Origin: Clostridia bacterium
GTDB taxonomy: Bacteria; Bacillota; DSM-521; Neomoorellales; SLTJ01
Direction of reading: 5' to 3'
Assembly: GCA_004347685.1 (NCBI GenBank)
Contig: SLTJ01000042.1
Coordinates: forward strand, 1-41,696
DNA length: 41,696 bases
Shown: one piece after another, positions 22,619-31,074 of the stretch
Layout: every line of letters starts with the position of its first letter
Numbering within the stretch: position 1 is the stretch's first letter
The notes under the pieces: generated by a model
Seen by the model: the letters and a program-made list of their open reading frames with translations, nothing else
Told to the model about the DNA's origin: nothing
Database searches by the model: none
Program-made: the position numbers and the translations under genes

Positions 22619-24079
22619 ATGAAAAGATTTAAATTCCCTTCCACTGCCGCCTTGATCTTGGCCATGTTGCTCATCGGCGCAGCCCGGGCGCCCGCAGCCC
22701 CGGAAATACAGCTCTATCTTAACGGGCAGCCGGTGGCCTTTGACGTGGTACCCCAGACGGTGAATAGCCGGGTCCTGGTGCCCCTGCGCGGCATCTTCGA
22801 GGCCCTGGGGGCCAGGGTGGCCTGGTACCCCACCCTGTCCAAGGCTGTCTTCCGCTGGCACCTCCTGGACCTCCACCTGGAAATCGGTAAGAAGGAATTC
22901 GTCCTGGGGGGGCGGCGCTACCAGATGGATGTCGCCCCCTACATAGAAAAGGGCCGCACCATGGTCCCCCTGCGCCTGGTCAGTGAGGTCCTCCTAGACG
23001 CAGACGTCAGGTGGGACAGCCACCGGAAAGCAGTTTTCATTGACCTGCCTCCCGCGCCAGAGGTCCGGGAAATACCGCCTGGCCTGGCCGCGGCCCTGGC
23101 TGCCGCCGGCGCGGGAGACCTGGTCAATATCGAAGACTTCCCCATCATGTTTCTCCCGGAGATAAGGCCCCAACGGCGCGACGGCGGCGGGAGCCTCCTC
23201 TTTTCGGACTCCCCGGAATACGTGGACCGGCCGGGTATCCTGTACAAGGGAACGGCCACCGGCCCCGTTCGTCTTTATTACTACCACGTCAACGAGCTGG
23301 AGCGGCCGGCACGGGTGGCTGTGATTGCCGAGAACACCGGCAGCGAAAGGGCCCGGTTCACCCTCTATCGCCAGGTCACTGCTGCCGGTGGCGACTGGAT
23401 CAGGCTGGGGAGAAAGGTGGTGGCCGGGTACCTGGAGGAGGAGGAAGGGAAACCGGCACCCAAACCCGTTGCCGAATATACCCTGGCCCCCGGGGAGAGG
23501 GTATGGCTTAACCAGGGCCCGGAATTCGCCCCGGCTCCCCCCGGCCAGTTGTTACACGGCATCCTGGAAGGGAAAGCCGGCGGTGCCCTCACCTTTAGCT
23601 TTATCATACTGCCTGAAGGAGAAGATCCCCTGGCTCCGGACCTTCCCCTGGAGTACCTGGAGCCTGTGCGGGTGCACGACCGGGGCACCTTCCCGGCGGA
23701 CAGCCGTCACCTCACGGTAAAGGCCGGTAGCCTGGGCGCGGTAATGCTGGCCGACTGGTTCAGCGACCCCTTTCTCTCCGGGCGGGATGAGGTAAAGGGC
23801 CTGCCGGCCACCCTGATCGGCAACTACGGCCTTACCTACCGCCTTAGGGTGGAGTTCGAGCGCCCGGCGTTCCTGCTCTGGGCCCCGGTGGGCGGGCCGC
23901 ACCAGGGGGCAGTCTGGGTGAACGGCAATGTAATCCAGGCCCCGCGTGAGTACGTGGAGCCTTACCGCCAGGCCGTGTTCCTGGGCCTCTACCCTGCCGG
24001 TGGCCGGGCGGAGATCCGCTGGATGCCCCCGGGCGGCTCCTGGATGCCGGTGGAACTGGTGATAATCCCGGAAAAGTAA
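22619..24079 (+). CDS. Secreted copper-amine-oxidase-N domain protein, paralogue of 13863-15812
   Basis: A 486-residue protein with a signal peptide (KRFKFPSTAALILAMLLIGA, cleavage probably around APAAP), one pair of copper-amine-oxidase-N repeats (RVLVPLRGIFEALGARVAW and TMVPLRLVSEVLLDADVRW) and a 330-residue beta-rich C-terminal region. That region aligns with the other stalk protein in this window: GPVRLYYYHVN versus GPARLYFYHQN, GQLLHGI versus GQVIHGI, GNYGLTYRL versus GNYGVGYRL. It lacks the PKD-like repeats of the paralogue. No Cu ligands or TPQ-forming Tyr are expected, as this module is non-catalytic. Probably exported and surface-bound. The mRNA appears nearly leaderless. Confidence 0.9.
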   Translation: MKRFKFPSTAALILAMLLIGAARAPAAPEIQLYLNGQPVAFDVVPQTVNSRVLVPLRGIFEALGARVAWYPTLSKAVFRWHLLDLHLEIGKKEFVLGGRRYQMDVAPYIEKGRTMVPLRLVSEVLLDADVRWDSHRKAVFIDLPPAPEVREIPPGLAAALAAAGAGDLVNIEDFPIMFLPEIRPQRRDGGGSLLFSDSPEYVDRPGILYKGTATGPVRLYYYHVNELERPARVAVIAENTGSERARFTLYRQVTAAGGDWIRLGRKVVAGYLEEEEGKPAPKPVAEYTLAPGERVWLNQGPEFAPAPPGQLLHGILEGKAGGALTFSFIILPEGEDPLAPDLPLEYLEPVRVHDRGTFPADSRHLTVKAGSLGAVMLADWFSDPFLSGRDEVKGLPATLIGNYGLTYRLRVEFERPAFLLWAPVGGPHQGAVWVNGNVIQAPREYVEPYRQAVFLGLYPAGGRAEIRWMPPGGSWMPVELVIIPEK

Positions 24080-24139
24080 GCAATGACGGGTGGGATAATA
24101 GGCGACTGGCGGACAAGGCCTACCCGGACCAGACCCGGG

Positions 24140-24892
24140 CTAAGCGGCGCCCACTTTTGCCCAACGGCGCTCGGCGACCTCCCAACGGATGTTGCGAAAG
24201 AAGGCTTCGATATACGGGGCGCGATGGGCGCCGTAGTCGAGGAAGTAGGCGTGCTCATAAACGTCCAGGACCAGGATGGGTTTGGTCATGACGACCACGC
24301 CGTGGTCGTGGGAGTCCAGCAGGTAGTTGTGCAGGGCCTGGTCCCGGTCGTCCAAACTTAAGACCGCCCAGCCCCGGGCGGCCAGGCCCACGGCGCGGAA
24401 GTCTTCCTCCCAGCGCTGGTAGGACCCGAAAAAGCGTTCCAGGGCGCGCAGGAGCCGGGGCCCGGGCCGGCCACCGGACCCACCAAGGTTGTTGAAGTAG
24501 TACTCGTGGAGCTTGACCCCGTCCATGGCGTAAGTCTCGCCCTTCTTCAGCCCCCGGAACTCGCTGTAGGTGGGGTTGGCTGCCTGGCGGTTGGCCGTCC
24601 GCAGTTGCTGGCGGATTTCGTTGACCTTGTTTACGTAGCCTACGTAAAGGATCTCGAAGTGCTGCCGGATTTGCTCGGCAGAAATACCATCCAGACGCAA
24701 GAGCCGCGGATCCAGGGGGATGGGGCGGATTTCCCGGGGCACTTCCTGCTCCCAAGGCAGCCATACCACTTCCCCCGCCTCTGCTTCCCGGCCCTCCAGT
24801 TGCGGGTTAGCGGCAAGTAAGGCCTCTTCCCCTTGTCCGTACTTCTGGGCAATGCTGGCCACGGTGTCGCCGGATTTTACGTTGTAGGGCAT
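24140..24892 (-). CDS. LysM-superoxide dismutase (Fe/Mn) fusion
   Basis: A 250-residue protein. Residues 1-46 are a LysM domain (MPYNVKSGDTVASIAQKYG); the rest is an iron/manganese superoxide dismutase fold. The ligands are recognisable: His in IRQHFEILYVGYV, His in GVKLHEYYFNNLGG, and Asp and His in LDVYEHAYFLDYG, with RGWAVLSLDD supplying the core Trp. The second His of the usual HxxxHH element is replaced (FEILY), which is common in this subgroup. LysM suggests attachment to peptidoglycan or spore coat, so it probably protects the envelope or coat from superoxide or makes peroxide for crosslinking. AAAGGAGG precedes the ATG. Convergent with the stalk gene. Confidence 0.93.
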   Translation of the reverse strand: MPYNVKSGDTVASIAQKYGQGEEALLAANPQLEGREAEAGEVVWLPWEQEVPREIRPIPLDPRLLRLDGISAEQIRQHFEILYVGYVNKVNEIRQQLRTANRQAANPTYSEFRGLKKGETYAMDGVKLHEYYFNNLGGSGGRPGPRLLRALERFFGSYQRWEEDFRAVGLAARGWAVLSLDDRDQALHNYLLDSHDHGVVVMTKPILVLDVYEHAYFLDYGAHRAPYIEAFFRNIRWEVAERRWAKVGAA

Positions 24893-25002
24893 GGCCGCTT
24901 CCTCCTTTGCGGTTTCGCTGGGGTGTTAGACCTCCGATGCCAAAATATGCTGGAAGCCCGCTCCAGGTCACCCCACATACCCCGTCCCCAGCCTGATCAG
25001 CC

Positions 25003-25165
25003 CTACCCGCAGGAAAACTTTTGGCTCGTAATCCTGTTCCCGGTGCTACAGCGTTTGTTGTACCAATGCCAGACCTCTTCAGGGGTCAACTCCTCCATGT
25101 TGGTCACCATGGCCTGGTATTTGCAGGTTCTTGCCCGGGTATCACTTTTGGCAGTACAATAGAAT
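25003..25165 (-). mobile_element. Remnant of an IS1380-like transposase
   Basis: A minus-strand frame of about 53 residues, interrupted upstream by TGA, reads KYQAMVTNMEELTPEEVWHW then YNKRCSTGNRI. This matches the C-terminal DDE region of IS1380-type transposases, which have VTN...EVW..YN.R...ENRIKE; here the catalytic E is replaced by G. It ends at a TAG at 25003. The rest of the element and its terminal repeats are gone. It overlaps the promoter region of the protease gene at 25190. The remaining sequence 24893-25002 shows nothing. Confidence 0.75.
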
Positions 25166-25189
25166 CAACCAGCAACAGGGGGTGAACTC

Positions 25190-25561
25190 ATGGGTTTAAC
25201 TTATGTTACAGTCAAAATTGTCCCCCTGGAGGGGGAAAGCGGTAAGAAACAGAGCTATGAGGACAATTTCCTGGTAGATACCGGAGCTACCGATACTATG
25301 GTACCCGCTGATAAGCTGGAGGCAACCGGCCTGCAATCCAAGGGGAAAATGGTCTTTGAACTGGCCGATGGCCGCCTGGAAGAGTACAAATATGGCGTGG
25401 CCCAGATTGAATTTATGGGCGAAATTACTGCCGGCCGGGTAATTTTTGGCCCGCCAGGAAGCGAACCGCTCCTAGGGGTGACAGCCCTGGAGTCGGTAGG
25501 CATACTGGTGGACCCGGTAAATAAAACCCTGAAGCGCTTACCTGCCATACCGCTAAAGTAG
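25190..25561 (+). CDS. Retropepsin-like clan AA aspartic protease
   Basis: A 123-residue single-domain aspartic protease-like protein. The active-site motif is FLVDTGATDTMVP (D30, DTGA); the second half shows LLGVTALESVGILVDPVNKTL, the hydrophobic-hydrophobic-Gly element before the C-terminal strand. Such bacterial proteins act as homodimers; substrates are mostly unknown. ATG at 25190 follows GGGGGTGA. There is no signal peptide, so it is cytoplasmic. The gene is isolated between an IS remnant and a duplicated HD-GYP fragment, in a patch that has clearly been rearranged. Confidence 0.92.
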   Translation: MGLTYVTVKIVPLEGESGKKQSYEDNFLVDTGATDTMVPADKLEATGLQSKGKMVFELADGRLEEYKYGVAQIEFMGEITAGRVIFGPPGSEPLLGVTALESVGILVDPVNKTLKRLPAIPLK

Positions 25562-25607
25562 GTCTGACCCTCGGGCCGCTAAAGCGGCACCAGCAGGAGA
25601 TGGAAAT

Positions 25608-25820
25608 GACGCCTTGGAACTCTCCGGCTTCTGGCCGCCGGACACCGGCGAAGAAGCCGTAGTAGAATACCTGCTGGCCCGGGAAAGGCAGTGGCTGGCC
25701 CGCCTGGCGGAAATGTTTGGCGACCTGCGGCCCCCCTGGTGCAGGCCCAGAGCCGGAGGCTCGACTGCCTGGCGACCGCATACCTGCAAAGTACTAAAGC
25801 CAGGGCGCCCGAATAGAGGG
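25608..25820 (+). pseudogene. Decayed, inverted duplicate of the HD-GYP gene 3' end
   Basis: 213 bases here match 21359-21572 on the opposite strand, with about 17 differences by hand alignment including one deleted base. It encodes SGFWPPDTGEEAVVEYLLAR then AEMFGDLR before the frame shifts at a CCCCCC run. The match begins at GACGCCTTGGA and ends just after the stop codon at GAATAGAGGG. No start codon or catalytic domain is present, so it is a non-functional fragment. Confidence 0.85.
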
Positions 25821-25887
25821 CTTCAGTTTATTCCATAACCACTGGCGCTGGCGCTGCAAATCGGGCTTTTTGCCTGCAGGGAACGCT

Positions 25888-28800
25888 TTAAGTCCTCTCC
25901 TGCCGGCGCCGGGCCAGCACCGCCGATACGGCATGGGTTTCTCCCTCCGGCCCGGGCGGGGCGGATTTCGGCCCCGCCGGCGGGCCTGCCCTCTGAGCCC
26001 GGTCCCGGCCTGCGCCCGTCTCCTCCCGGGAAGGGCTCGCAGCAGCTCCGTGGCGGGCATTCCCGGCCTGGCCAGGCTCGACGGCCATTTTCGCCTTTTC
26101 CTGGCCGGGGATGCTGATACCGCCTCCGGCGGGATGATCTCCCCGGCTAACTGTGCCCTGGCTCTCACCGCGCACCCTGGCCCGCAATTGCTCCACCGCC
26201 TGCCGGGGCTGCCCGGTCCAGGCGGGGGTGGGGGCGGCTTCCCCCGGCCGGCACCGCCGGGTAATAAGGCTCCAGGCCCGGACCGCTGCCTGCCGGGCCA
26301 GCTCTATTTCCTCCCGGCCCAGCACCAGGCGGCGGCCGGCCACGTCCAGGACCCATAGCAGGGCCGCCAGGGCCAGGAGAACAAGGGATAGGTCACGGCT
26401 GGCTCGCACCGGCGGCAAATTCGCCGCAAAGGCCGCGGCCGGGTTCTGCAGCACCTCCCCGCCGCCGGCCCGGGCTACTGCCTCTAGTCCGTCCCGGTCC
26501 AGGCCCGTCTCGCGGTACTCCTGGGGGTAGGGCACCACCAGCCCGGCCTGGGCCAGGAGCCTTCCTTCCCCTTCTCCGCCAGCCACCACGCCGACCGTAT
26601 ATGCTCCCGGGGCGGCCTCCACCGTGGCCGCATACCGGCCGGGGCCGGCCGGAGCCAGGGGGATTCTCCGACCGGCGCCATCCGGCCCGGTTACCACCGC
26701 TTCCAGCCGGCGTACTTCTTCCCAGCGACCGGGGTCGTCAACCTGGATCCGGAGGGCCTGGTCGCCGGCGGCATTTTCTGCCACCTCTGCCTGGGCCTGC
26801 ACGGGGCTGGCGTCCACTGCCGGCAGGATCCAGGAGAGAACCCGGCCCCATAACCGGGGGAAGGACTGGCTGGTCGCCCAGGCGGCACTCCAGCGGCCGC
26901 CGGCGTCCGGGGTCCAGGCCACGGCCCGGCCCAGGCCGTACTGCCAGGCGGCCAGCACCGGATCGCCCCGGGGGGAAACCAGCACCGTCCGGGCCAAATC
27001 CTTGGGAGAAACGGTAATGTATCCTCCCAGGGACGGCACCTCCCCGAGCCCCTGGACGAGCTCGCTCGCGGCCGCCACCCGCGGATAAAACTCCTCGTTC
27101 ACCGCATAGGCCCGGGTAGCCATGACTGTCTCCTTGGTGAAGATCGAGGGGATGCTGGCCGCGTCGGCGGTGGCGTAAAAGCGGCCCCGCCCCAGTTCGG
27201 CCAGGGCCTGGAGCATCCCAGCGTCGGCCCCGGCGCCCACGGCCACCGTGGACAGGGTGATGCCGTCGGCCTTGATGGCAGCCATCAGGTCGAGATAAGG
27301 ACCGCCGCTGGCGGAGATGCCGTCCGTCAGGAGAATAATATGCTTGACCTGGACCGGGGCCCGGCGCAGGGCCTCGTAGGCTCCGGCCAGGGCCGGGTAT
27401 ATTTCCGTGCCGCCGTCAGCATAGAGCCGGCCGATCTGGTCCTTGAGGCCCTCCTTATCTACAACCGGCGCTAGGGGCACTGCCCACCAAGGCTGGCTGT
27501 CAAAGGCCAGCACCCCGGCCTGATCCCGGTCGGTCAGCATTTCCACCGCCCGGGCCGCCGCCTCCTTGGCCAGGCTGATTTTCTCCCCGCCCCCGGCCAC
27601 CTCAGCCATGCTGCCGGATTTGTCAACAACCAACATCAGGCCGAGGGAAGGCATCTCGCCCCGGCCGGAAATCTGCATCTGCACCGGCAGGGCCCGCTCC
27701 ACCGGCGTGCCAGCGTAGCCGCCGGGGCCGAAGGAATCGGGGCCACCAACCATCACCAGACCCCCACCGCCGTCCCGCACAAAGGTTTCCACGGCGGCCA
27801 TGGTCTTTTCCCCCAAGGCGTAGCCCGGGACGTTGACTAGGAAGACGGCCTGGTACGCCGCCAGGCCAGCGGCGTCCTGCGGAACGCCGTCAGGCCCCAC
27901 CACCTGTATTTCCACTTCCCCGGCAGCCTCCAGGGCCGCTACCAGGGGCCTGGCCTCACCCGGGTCCGGGGCCACCACCAGCACCCGGGGCGGGCCGGCC
28001 ACCTGCTGCACGGCCCCCAGCTCGTTGTTGGCGGCGAAGGCATCCTGCCCGGGAGGCGCGGCCAGCGAAAGCCGGTAGCGGTGCAGCCCGGCCGGACCGA
28101 CGGCCACTGGAAAGGTGAGATTGTTCTCCCCAGGTTGCAAAGCGACCTCCCAGGAACCGACCAGCTCGCTGTCCCGCCGGAGGTAAAGGGTGACACGGCC
28201 GGCCTGCCGGGATGAGATGCGGGCCTGTACCGAAGTCGTCTCCCCGGCGCGGGCCCGAGGCGGAAGGGTAAGGGCTTCCAAGCGCATATCATCCTGGCCC
28301 TCGCGGCCTGCTCCTACCACATCCACCCGGATGCCATCCCGGTTTAATTCCCGGGCCACCTGGATTGCATCGCCTTCCGTATCCCGCCCGTCGGTGAGGA
28401 GAACCACCCGGCGGCGCGCCTCGAGGGGCAGGAGGGCCCGGGCCAAACGCATGGCTTCCCCCAGGGAAGTGGCCGCGACGCCGGGATCGGTCTGCACCTG
28501 CCGGAAGGAAGCCCCGGCTCCCACCGGCTCCTCCACCAGGGCGCGGCGGCCGAAGGCCACCACCCCGGCCAGATCTTCCCGGGGTTTGGTTTCCAGAGCC
28601 TGCCGGACCCATTCCTCCGCAGAACTGCGCTCGGGGCCGACGCTGGCCGAGGCATCCAGGGCAAGAATCACCGCCTGGTGGTTCACGGTAGTCACCAGAT
28701 GGGTCCCGCTCAAGACGGCGAGAAGCACGGTTACCAGGACAAGGCGCAACCCGAGGCGCCACCGCTCCCGCCGCAGGCTGGCCGCCCCGGCCCGCCGGGC

Positions 28801-28893
28801 AGCCGCCAGCCAGGGCCGCCGCAGGTAATATACGGCCAGGACCGCCAGGGGCCAGGCCAGCCACCACCAGGGGTGGCTAAAGCTAACGCCCAC
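25888..28893 (-). CDS. Large membrane protein with two von Willebrand factor A domains
   Basis: A 1001-residue protein. N-terminal transmembrane helices (about 9-25 and 48-66) come first, then a first VWA domain with a MIDAS-like DASASVG at D80. Next are a beta-sandwich region, a glutamine-amidotransferase/ThuA-like segment (about 305-405) and a second VWA domain with DKSGSM at about 427. A further amidotransferase-like/beta region, a helix at about 851-870 and a charged, probably disordered tail of 120 residues complete it. The first MIDAS has Ala in place of Gly. The start is GTG 28893 behind GGGGGGTGG, overlapping the upstream VWA gene by 11 bases. Last gene of the MoxR-DUF58-VWA operon; probably a metal-dependent scaffold outside the membrane. 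Confidence 0.9.
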   Translation of the reverse strand: MGVSFSHPWWWLAWPLAVLAVYYLRRPWLAAARRAGAASLRRERWRLGLRLVLVTVLLAVLSGTHLVTTVNHQAVILALDASASVGPERSSAEEWVRQALETKPREDLAGVVAFGRRALVEEPVGAGASFRQVQTDPGVAATSLGEAMRLARALLPLEARRRVVLLTDGRDTEGDAIQVARELNRDGIRVDVVGAGREGQDDMRLEALTLPPRARAGETTSVQARISSRQAGRVTLYLRRDSELVGSWEVALQPGENNLTFPVAVGPAGLHRYRLSLAAPPGQDAFAANNELGAVQQVAGPPRVLVVAPDPGEARPLVAALEAAGEVEIQVVGPDGVPQDAAGLAAYQAVFLVNVPGYALGEKTMAAVETFVRDGGGGLVMVGGPDSFGPGGYAGTPVERALPVQMQISGRGEMPSLGLMLVVDKSGSMAEVAGGGEKISLAKEAAARAVEMLTDRDQAGVLAFDSQPWWAVPLAPVVDKEGLKDQIGRLYADGGTEIYPALAGAYEALRRAPVQVKHIILLTDGISASGGPYLDLMAAIKADGITLSTVAVGAGADAGMLQALAELGRGRFYATADAASIPSIFTKETVMATRAYAVNEEFYPRVAAASELVQGLGEVPSLGGYITVSPKDLARTVLVSPRGDPVLAAWQYGLGRAVAWTPDAGGRWSAAWATSQSFPRLWGRVLSWILPAVDASPVQAQAEVAENAAGDQALRIQVDDPGRWEEVRRLEAVVTGPDGAGRRIPLAPAGPGRYAATVEAAPGAYTVGVVAGGEGEGRLLAQAGLVVPYPQEYRETGLDRDGLEAVARAGGGEVLQNPAAAFAANLPPVRASRDLSLVLLALAALLWVLDVAGRRLVLGREEIELARQAAVRAWSLITRRCRPGEAAPTPAWTGQPRQAVEQLRARVRGESQGTVSRGDHPAGGGISIPGQEKAKMAVEPGQAGNARHGAAASPSREETGAGRDRAQRAGPPAGPKSAPPGPEGETHAVSAVLARRRQERT

Positions 28894-30751
28894 GGCTGGC
28901 CACCCCCCATTCCACCAGGCTCAGGGCCAGGACGGCGGCCGCCAGAGGGGCGGCCAGGGGCCAGGAACGCGGCCTGGGCCGGGGAGGAGCGGCCCCGGTA
29001 GCCTGCCTCTCTCCGGTTTCCCCGGGACGGCGCACGGCCAGGTCTGCCTCCTGCGGGTCATAGCCGTTGACCGCCACCAGCCGGGAAACGCGCGTTTCCG
29101 GCCCGCCGGCCGGCCCTTCCAAGTCCTGCTCCACCCGGTATAATCCCGGGTTACCGGCCACCCAGGGGGCCGGCGGGAAGGGAGGAGCCAACACCTGCCC
29201 GGCCCCGGCCGGTTCCCTTTGCGGTGCCTCCTGCCGCACGGCAACAGCTTCGGCCTGGGGCAGGGGGGCAACCGCCACTTCTTCCCCCGGTGCCACCGCC
29301 GCCGGCAGGCCAAGGTCGGGGGGCTGGAGCCAGCTTACCAAGTTGTGCACCAGAACGGGAAAGGCGGGCCGGAGGGGCAGGTCGGACAGGGCCAGGTCGA
29401 ACCCCAGCACCACTACCGGCCGGCCGCCGGCCAGGCCGTGGGCAGCCAGGACACTGCCCCCGGCGGTTATATCCGCGGTCCAGGTACTGTCTACCTGCAG
29501 TTCCCTCGCAACCGCCACCTGCACCCGCGCCAGGTCCACGTGCTGCATGAGGGGGGTGGCTTCTGCCTGGAGGGACGCCGGCCGGAACACCTCCCCCACC
29601 TTGAGCCCGGGCATAACTTCGCCCGCCGGCGGGTTTACCAGCATGACGGCTCCGGGTGGCACGGGACCGACCAGGCCGTCTATAACGGTTAACTCGTAGC
29701 CGTAGGAACCGCTCAAGAGGGATGTGTACTGCGCCGGGGACACCCGGTAAACCGCAAGGCTGGGCGCCAGTTCCAGGGCCCGCTCCAGGAAAAGGTTGCC
29801 CGGGCTGACCAGCAGGACCTTGGCCTCCCTGGTTTCTTCAGGCACGGCCCAGACCACATCGTCCAGGAAAAGAGTATTGGCCCCCGTATCCACAGAGAGG
29901 CGGGCGGTATAGGAAGGGGCGGCCAGCACCTGAGGCCAGAGGAGGTAGGTTGTCTCGCCGGGGTCCAGACGCCAGGCCTGCGGGGCCAGGAGTTCTCCAC
30001 CGGCCTCAAGCCCCACTCTCCCGGCTGCCGGGGCCCCTCCGTGGTTGACCACCGCCACCTGCACGGCGTTCCCGTTTCCCATTGGGCGCAGGGTCATGCC
30101 CGCCAGGGCCACATTCCCTCCCTGGCCCCCGACCGGGATAAACTCTACATCCGCGGGGATTTCGGCCGCGTAGCCGCCATCTCCCACCAGCACCAGGCGG
30201 GTTTCTCCCTGGCCCTCGGCCAGAGAGCGGGCCAAGGAAAGGGCCGGGACGATATTTCCCCCGAAGGGGGTGGGTGCAATCTCGCGCAGGACCGGCTCCA
30301 CCTCGCCGGGATCCCCGGCCTGCTGCACCACCACCTGCGGCTGCCGGGCAAAGGTGATCAGGGTGAGGGTAGCCCCCCGGTCCAAGCCCCGGGCTAGGGA
30401 AAGCACCTCGTCTTTAGCCCGGTCGAACCGGCTGGGGGCTACGTCCGTGGCCTGCATGCTGGCCGAGGCGTCCAGGAGGACGATCAGGCTGGGCGAAGGC
30501 CGGCCCAGATAGGCTACTGGTCCGGCGGCTCCCAGGGCCAGGAGGGCGGCGGCCGCCAGTTGCAGCCAGAGCAACCACTGCTTTTCCAGTCTCTGCCACG
30601 GACGGCTGGCCGAAAGGTTCACCGCGGCCGGCCGCCAGAGGAGGGTGCTGGGCACCACCCTTTCCCGGCGCCGGGGCTTGAGAAAGTACATGGCCAATAT
30701 GGCCGGGACGGTCAAGCCCAGCCACAGGGCCTGGGGATACAGTAAGTCCAG
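28883..30751 (-). CDS. BatA-like VWA membrane protein, probable CTG start
   Basis: A protein of about 622 residues. The BatA-type N terminus should read (M)DLLYPQALWLGLTVPAILAM, but the only standard start, TTG 30715, removes its first 12 residues. The CTG at 30751 has AGGTGA six bases upstream and restores the full motif; an in-frame TGA lies just beyond. I therefore propose CTG initiation. A second helix (about 60-80) precedes a VWA domain with DASASM and a Ser/Thr-Asp context; a ThuA/amidotransferase-like domain, a Pro-rich linker and a C-terminal helix follow. With the next gene it forms the paired VWA proteins of a MoxR system. The exact start is uncertain. Confidence 0.85.
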   Translation of the reverse strand: MDLLYPQALWLGLTVPAILAMYFLKPRRRERVVPSTLLWRPAAVNLSASRPWQRLEKQWLLWLQLAAAALLALGAAGPVAYLGRPSPSLIVLLDASASMQATDVAPSRFDRAKDEVLSLARGLDRGATLTLITFARQPQVVVQQAGDPGEVEPVLREIAPTPFGGNIVPALSLARSLAEGQGETRLVLVGDGGYAAEIPADVEFIPVGGQGGNVALAGMTLRPMGNGNAVQVAVVNHGGAPAAGRVGLEAGGELLAPQAWRLDPGETTYLLWPQVLAAPSYTARLSVDTGANTLFLDDVVWAVPEETREAKVLLVSPGNLFLERALELAPSLAVYRVSPAQYTSLLSGSYGYELTVIDGLVGPVPPGAVMLVNPPAGEVMPGLKVGEVFRPASLQAEATPLMQHVDLARVQVAVARELQVDSTWTADITAGGSVLAAHGLAGGRPVVVLGFDLALSDLPLRPAFPVLVHNLVSWLQPPDLGLPAAVAPGEEVAVAPLPQAEAVAVRQEAPQREPAGAGQVLAPPFPPAPWVAGNPGLYRVEQDLEGPAGGPETRVSRLVAVNGYDPQEADLAVRRPGETGERQATGAAPPRPRPRSWPLAAPLAAAVLALSLVEWGVASRGR

Positions 30752-30897
30752 AACCAGTCACCTGCCCTTCAACTCTTTGACCTTTCGCTAGCCCTTCGCT
30801 CTACCCCCCTGCTTTTGCTCCGCTTCTCCTCCGCCAAAACGCCACCCCCTTGCTTCCGAAAGGGTAAACATGGTATAGTTACCCTAGGTGAAATGGC

Positions 30898-31074
30898 ATG
30901 GATCTGGACAAGGCCCTGATCGAGTATTTCCGGAGCCTCACTCCTGAAGAAAAAATGAAACTCGTGCCCAGGATTGGTGAACTGGGCCAGAAGCTGCGGC
31001 AAGGGGTGCTGACTAGGGAGCGGGAGAAGGACGAGCATGGACGACCCCATAGTCCGGATAACCGCCCTTCTTGA
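30898..31074 (+). CDS. Small 58-residue protein upstream of a nucleotidyltransferase
   Basis: ATG 30898 opens a 58-residue frame, MDLDKALIEYFRSLTPEEKM and on, ending at TGA 31072-31074. It overlaps the nucleotidyltransferase start (31037) in another frame, a classic two-gene overlap. The AGGTGAAATGGC upstream provides a ribosome site. It is mainly helical and charged. I do not recognise the family; position suggests it partners the nucleotidyltransferase, as in toxin-antitoxin-like pairs. It lies opposite to the surrounding operon, so it came in with an inserted module. Confidence 0.6.
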   Translation: MDLDKALIEYFRSLTPEEKMKLVPRIGELGQKLRQGVLTREREKDEHGRPHSPDNRPS

